A DNA stretch of 31,017 bases from Neisseria meningitidis (lineage in GTDB: Bacteria; Pseudomonadota; Gammaproteobacteria; Burkholderiales; Neisseriaceae), in contig OV299793.1 of assembly GCA_923184405.1 (NCBI GenBank), positions 891,309-922,325 of the forward strand, in the 5' to 3' direction. Below the pieces are notes generated by a model. That model ran no database searches. It was given only the letters and a program-made list of their open reading frames with translations, and had not been told where the DNA came from. The translations under genes were made by a program, and so were the position numbers. Positions 26,781 to 31,017 of this stretch are shown one piece after another. Position 1 is the first letter of the stretch; each line of letters begins with the position of its first letter.

Positions 26781-26784
26781 GCAT
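26760..26784 (-). promoter_or_regulatory. IscR type-1 binding site
   Basis: The 25-base minus-strand sequence, starting ATGCTTGACTG and ending ACTCAGATAT, fits the Escherichia coli type-1 IscR consensus (half-sites ending GACT and AGTC around an AT-rich centre) at 22 of 25 positions by hand comparison. It sits on the promoter of iscR. Confidence 0.65.
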
Positions 26785-26945
26785 GAAGTCGGAATGTGCG
26801 ATTGGCTGTTTAAATCGGCAGATTGATTGATTTGTAATATGTTGATTTTAATATATTATTTTTGAATTTTAAACCTTATGCCGCTTAAAGTATGGAGCTG
26901 CGGTGGGTGCAGTAAATGTTGAAATGATTTGCCTTATAATCAATA

Positions 26946-26973
26946 TTGATATACATTATCTATTTCATATAAA
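26946..26973 (+). promoter_or_regulatory. Promoter of lldD
   Basis: TTGATA (26946-26951), a 16-base spacer and TATAAA (26968-26973) lie 27 bases before the lldD start, in AT-rich DNA divergent from iscR. A second TATAAT at about 26935 lacks a good -35. Confidence 0.6.
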
Positions 26974-26999
26974 GTTATTCAGGTATTCAGGGGCGACAA

Positions 27000-28040
27000 A
27001 TGAAACGTGATTTGAGCAAAATGACCTGCATCGAAGACTTGCGCCGCGTTGCCAAGCGCAAAATGCCGCGTATGTTTTACGATTACATCGATTCGGGTTC
27101 GTGGACGGAAACGACTTATCGGGAAAATACTTCGGATTTCAAAGACATCCGCTTCCGTCAAAAAGTATTGGTCAATATGGAAGGACGCAGCCTTGAGACC
27201 AAAATGATCGGGCAGGATGTGAAAATGCCGGGGGCGATTGCGCCGACGGGTTTTACCGCCATGGCACACGCAGACGGCGAAATTTTGGCGGCGCGGGCGG
27301 CGGAGAAATTCGGTATTCCGTTTATGCTGTCCACCATGTCCATCTGCTCGATTGAAGACGTTGCCGAGAACACATCAGCACCATTTTGGTTTCAGCTTTA
27401 TGTGATGCGCGACCGCGAGTTTATGGAAAACCTGATTAAGCGCGCGAAGGATGCCAAATGTTCGGCATTGGTATTGACCGCCGATTTGCAGGTTTTGGGT
27501 CAACGCCACAAAGACATCAAAAACGGCCTGTCCGCGCTGCCGAAACCGACCATCGCCAATTTAATCAATCTGGTGACCAAACCGGAATGGTGCATGAAAA
27601 TGCTGAACACGGAACGCCGCACGTTCCGCAATATCGTCGGACACGCGAAGAACGTCGGCGATTTGTCTTCGCTGTCTTCACGGACTTCCGAACAATTCGA
27701 CCCGCGCCTGAGCTGGGACGATGTGGCGCGCATTAAAGATTTGTGGGGCGGCAAGCTGATTATCAAAGGCATTATGGAACCCGAAGACGCGGAAAAAGCA
27801 GCGAAAAGCGGCGCGGACGCATTGATTGTTTCCAACCACGGCGGCCGACAGCTCGACGATACCGTGTCTGCCATCAAAGCCTTGCCCGACATCGTCAGCG
27901 CAGTGAGCAGCGACATCGAAGTTTGGATGGACAGCGGCATCCGCAGCGGTCAGGATATTTTGAAGGCGTGGGCTTTGGACGCGAAAGGTACAATGATAGG
28001 TCAGGCGTTCCTGTATGGCTTAGGCGCGTATGGCGAATAA
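27000..28040 (+). CDS. lldD: FMN-dependent L-lactate dehydrogenase, C-terminal nonsense codon
   Basis: It oxidises L-lactate to pyruvate at the inner membrane and feeds electrons to the respiratory chain. The start ATG at 27000 gives MKRDLSKMTCIEDLRRVAKR. The N-terminal FYDYIDSGSWTE, PGAIAPTGFTAMAHADGE, LTADLQVLGQRHKDIKNG and the active-site signature SNHGGRQLDD (His/Arg) are present. The FMN phosphate site GxR near the end reads GQAFLYG where the family usually has GRAFLYG. The frame stops at TAA 28038-28040 (GAYGE-stop-GVTRAL), where GAA has become TAA. In the same frame it would continue to TAG at 28170-28172, giving the full 390 residues. Missing 43 residues of the C-terminal helices would likely inactivate it. 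Confidence 0.93.
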   Translation: MKRDLSKMTCIEDLRRVAKRKMPRMFYDYIDSGSWTETTYRENTSDFKDIRFRQKVLVNMEGRSLETKMIGQDVKMPGAIAPTGFTAMAHADGEILAARAAEKFGIPFMLSTMSICSIEDVAENTSAPFWFQLYVMRDREFMENLIKRAKDAKCSALVLTADLQVLGQRHKDIKNGLSALPKPTIANLINLVTKPEWCMKMLNTERRTFRNIVGHAKNVGDLSSLSSRTSEQFDPRLSWDDVARIKDLWGGKLIIKGIMEPEDAEKAAKSGADALIVSNHGGRQLDDTVSAIKALPDIVSAVSSDIEVWMDSGIRSGQDILKAWALDAKGTMIGQAFLYGLGAYGE

Positions 28041-28187
28041 GGCGTAACCCGTGCGCTGGAAATTCTATATAAAGAAATGGATGTATCTATGGCGATTACT
28101 GGACACCTCGATATTCAAGATGTCGATGCCTCGATTTTAAGGTGTAAGGATTGGGGTAGGGAAACGCTTTAGATACTCCATAATACG

Positions 28188-28219
28188 ATGCCGTCTGAAC
28201 ACAGGGTTCAGACCGCAAT
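28188..28219 (+). terminator. DUS-pair terminator of lldD, partly decayed
   Basis: ATGCCGTCTGAA (28188-28199) is exact. The partner TTCAGACCGCAAT (28207-28219) carries a mismatch and an extra A. It lies 16 bases after the full-length lldD stop. Confidence 0.7.
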
Positions 28220-28315
28220 AAAATTTTGCTGTATTTTAATAATGTGTTCATTCAATATCTGACAAAACGCCCTTTTGTAAAGGAAACTTTATCAAACGGC
28301 GTTGCCTCCAATGCA

Positions 28316-31017
28316 CTACATCATTTTTTCAAGCGATGCCACACCTAAAGTCAATGACTCCGTAAATTGTCCATTTTCCTGTTGATCAGTCAAAAACGGT
28401 AAACCGATCAAACGATAATGCGATGTATCATCTTGCAAAATCTAATCCATCCCACATTCCACAGAGATAAATTCTAAAAATTCTTCTTTCCATCAATCAC
28501 TTTCAACTAAATGCTCACCTTTGAGCCCAATGAAATTTTGGTAATGCAAAAAGTCATTCACATCATTCCAATAAGATTTTTGTTTGTCTTTCAGCAAGCA
28601 AATAAATTCAGGCATAAATCTTTCACCATCGACAAAGTAATTCAATTTAATCAACTCTTCAACACCGATTAAAAGAATTTCTATTCAGCATTCAAATCGC
28701 CCAACCGCGCTAGAAACTAATTAACATAACACTAATTCCAGAATAAATTCCGTCAAAATTATTCTACATTCACCAAGGCATTATGAGTGTCAATAATCGC
28801 ATTGACGCCAATCTTTTTTGACCCATCTTTCCCAACATGTGATTATAATTTATCTATAATGACTCATACATATATTCTTTTGTACAGATAGCAAGGCATA
28901 CCACTTTCATTCAGATGTTTTTCAGCCATCTCCAAGATTATTCAGGCAGCCTGCAAGTTTATCATCCAAGCGAACCTATTTGTATTGCCCTAATCTTAAA
29001 AATTCAATTTGCCAGTCTTTCAACAAGTTATTTTGCATTCATTGCGATTTTGAATGTTGAGTTTGCTTTGCAGGCGGTTAAAATGGAATAAAGATTGATA
29101 TTTTTCCCTTTGATATGTAAAACTTTATTGAAAATGTGCCGCTCCATTTCACTCCATTTTTATGGTTTGAGTAAAATTATTTTGTGTACCGATTTGTCGG
29201 GCTGTTTCATCAATTTCATCGGCTGTAAATTGCGTTTCCTGCAACAATTGATTGCCGTGAATTTGGAATGAAAGCGTTTGCGGATTGGCTTGCAGGCTAT
29301 CTGCATTATTGGCTTTGGCGTTTGGGTTGGGGATTTTTTTACTCGCCCAAATTAACAACTCTCTAAAATCCTTATTGTCGGCAAATTCAGATTTGAGTTT
29401 AAATGTTGCCAACACCTTATCATCGTCATTTTCAGGCAAATAACCGTCATTTCGCAACTCGATTTTCAGTTCTGAAATATAGCAGGATTGATCATCGTGC
29501 GTGTAATAAAACAATTCTTCCAAGATACGCAATTCGTGTTGCATGTCGTTGTCAAATTTGCGTTTATTCGGCTGTTTACTTTCAAACGCAAATGTGAAAA
29601 TAACGCAAGCCACGACCAATCAACTGCTTTTCCGATACGGTAGCGGCAGCCGTTTTGCCAGACTGTTTATTTGAACCACCGCCATTTTGCCCTTCATACA
29701 AACGCACAATATCAAACAAATTCAGAACGTCCCAACCTTCGGTTAATCTATCTACCGTAAAAATGGCACGGATTGGATTATCAGCCGCTTCCAAATTGTT
29801 TAGCAATTTTTCGGTTTCATGTCGGTTTTTCAGTTTTGTTTTGTTGGTTTCGGAGTTGGTAATAATCACATTATGTTTTTGATAATTTTGTTTCACCCAA
29901 TTTGCCAAATGTGCAAACTCAAAGCCATTTTCCTGCATAAATTTTACGGCTTGTTCGGTTCGGGTTTTGCCTTGTTCGTTGGCGTTGTCGCTATTATTCA
30001 GGCTGCCTGAAACGTATCTAAAAAACTCAAAATCATCCGCTTGTACATTTTCTGCCCAATTTAAAATGCCGAATAATCCGCTTTGATTCATCAATCGTCT
30101 TACTTCTAAACAACATCACAGGCTTGAAATTGGCAATGCCGTATTTCAACGCGATTTGATGGCGATACCAAGCAAATAATAAAGCGTGCAACACCCGCTC
30201 TTCTTATTCAGCAGTACTAGATACCGAAGTAATTTCTTCGATATAACCTTTTTGCAAAAGCTCTTTTAAGCCAAATTTTTGTGATGATTGTGTCCACATA
30301 TTTTTGTTGCACGTCAGCATTTTCAGGCAGCGTGGCGGCAAATTCCAACAGCACATTTTGGCCGGGATTAACATTTTTATTGAGCAACGAATTCCAAAAC
30401 CATATGCTCCCAGCCTTTGCGTTCAATTTCGGCAACGCCCGCATGGCCTTTAATTCACACTTCCAAATCCAACTCATCCTGTTTTTGCCTTTGGTTTGTG
30501 CGTTTAAATGGGTGTACTTCATCGCCCAGCATCCACAAAGTTCAATTTGTGCAAATCCGCCAATGTGGTTTGGTTTTCTCGCTCGGTGTGGATATCGTTA
30601 TACAGTTTTTGAATACAATACGTAGAATGAACGAAGTAAATGCCGTCTGAATGTAGGCTGAACATTTCCACTTTGCGAATAGGAATTACCGTATCACCTT
30701 GCAAAATCTTCTCGGTAAATAAAAATTTTGCGTGCGCCGGTCAATAAATTATTTTCGTTTTATCCGATATTATTTTGATTGACGAAAAACAAAAATGCCG
30801 ATAATAACAGCACCAAAATAATACAAAATCAACACCGCCATCATCATCATTTTGCCAGCACCTGTTGCCATATTGAACAGCAAATGGGTAGGGCGGTTTT
30901 GATATCAGGGAAATCCTTTAATTTTGGAAGCGCGGTCAAAATCACAGTTTTCTAAAGCCGTTTTTGCCATTCAAAAAACGGATATTTTAAATTGCGTTTT
31001 CAATATTACACGTAGCT
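28316..31017 (-). pseudogene. res: Type III restriction endonuclease subunit Res, partial and broken
   Basis: The helicase/nuclease subunit that works with a Mod methylase, which would lie beyond 31017. On the minus strand from the window end: FFEWQK, Walker A as NMATGAGKM (usual MATGTGKT), ILQGDTVIPIRKVEMFSLHSD, KLYNDIHTERENQTTLADLH, and a shifted DEAH box near 30520 that now reads DEVH. Motifs near 29750 follow (IFTVDRLTEGWDVLNLFDIVR and SEKQLIGRGLRYF), then the linker (RILEELFYYTHDDQSCYISE). The C-terminal PD-(D/E)xK region reads FMPEFICLL and FIGLKGEHLVES, with expected Asp and Glu changed. The stop is at 28316-28318. At least eight breaks. The DNA is AT-richer than its neighbours and carries a foreign uptake dialect, so it was probably acquired. 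Confidence 0.88.

Noticed and set aside
1..31017. CRISPR array, tRNA or rRNA genes
   Set aside because: No regularly spaced direct repeats and no tRNA-like or rRNA-like sequence noticed; the repeats present are DUS, Correia, dRS3 and IS ends.

Overview
This is a chromosomal window from a pathogenic Neisseria, almost certainly N. meningitidis. The 12-mer DNA uptake sequence ATGCCGTCTGAA occurs throughout, often as inverted pairs behind genes. Correia elements, dRS3 repeats and IS1016 are present. The gene order (RTX exporter, sodC, mutY, Zn-alcohol dehydrogenase, eda, edd, zwf, pgl, glk, hexR, pgi, gyrA, hscB, arfA, iscA, iscU, iscS, iscR, lldD, type III res) is the meningococcal one as I remember it from MC58. 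A periplasmic Cu,Zn-SOD of Haemophilus origin also points to the meningococcus.

Layout. 1-5.4 kb is mobile or decayed DNA: an IS1016-like copy, a heavily decayed RTX-type ABC exporter, an IS5-family (IS1106-like) element carrying a Correia fragment, a dRS3 pair and an AT-rich repeat. 5.4-6.4 kb is a transferred patch with an intact sodC whose terminator is a pair of Haemophilus uptake signals. 6.4-8.7 kb holds mutY and a Zn-dependent butanediol/alcohol dehydrogenase. 8.9-18.2 kb is the Entner-Doudoroff and hexose phosphate locus: eda and edd on the minus strand, and zwf, pgl, glk, hexR, pgi on the plus strand. 18.2-20.3 kb holds a broken LprI-like gene, an IS630-family transposase cut by Correia elements, and a deleted IS1016. 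20.3-23.1 kb is gyrA. 23.2-26.8 kb is hscB, arfA and the isc operon (iscR, iscS, a 42-codon gene, iscU, iscA). 27.0-28.2 kb is lldD. 28.3-31.0 kb is the 3' part of a type III restriction subunit in lower-GC DNA.

Function. Glucokinase, Zwf, Pgl, Edd and Eda together take glucose to pyruvate and glyceraldehyde 3-phosphate, Pgi links fructose 6-phosphate, and HexR is the local sugar-phosphate repressor; a near-perfect palindrome in front of zwf looks like its operator. The isc genes build Fe-S clusters, and an IscR-type box sits on their promoter. ArfA rescues stalled ribosomes, and its gene carries an internal terminator that should yield a non-stop mRNA.

Main caveat. Nearly every housekeeping gene, including gyrA and iscS, carries frameshifts or in-frame stops in this sequence, while sodC and hexR are intact. 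Many shifts are one-base losses in homopolymers, which suggests sequence error, but there are also substitutions at catalytic and signature residues. Genes are drawn over their full extent, and broken ones are labelled pseudogene 'as sequenced'. I found no tRNA, rRNA or CRISPR array, and no convincing wholly new multi-gene system. The most interesting items are regulatory (the arfA terminator, HexR and IscR sites) and mosaic (three uptake-sequence dialects, Correia elements inside a transposase).
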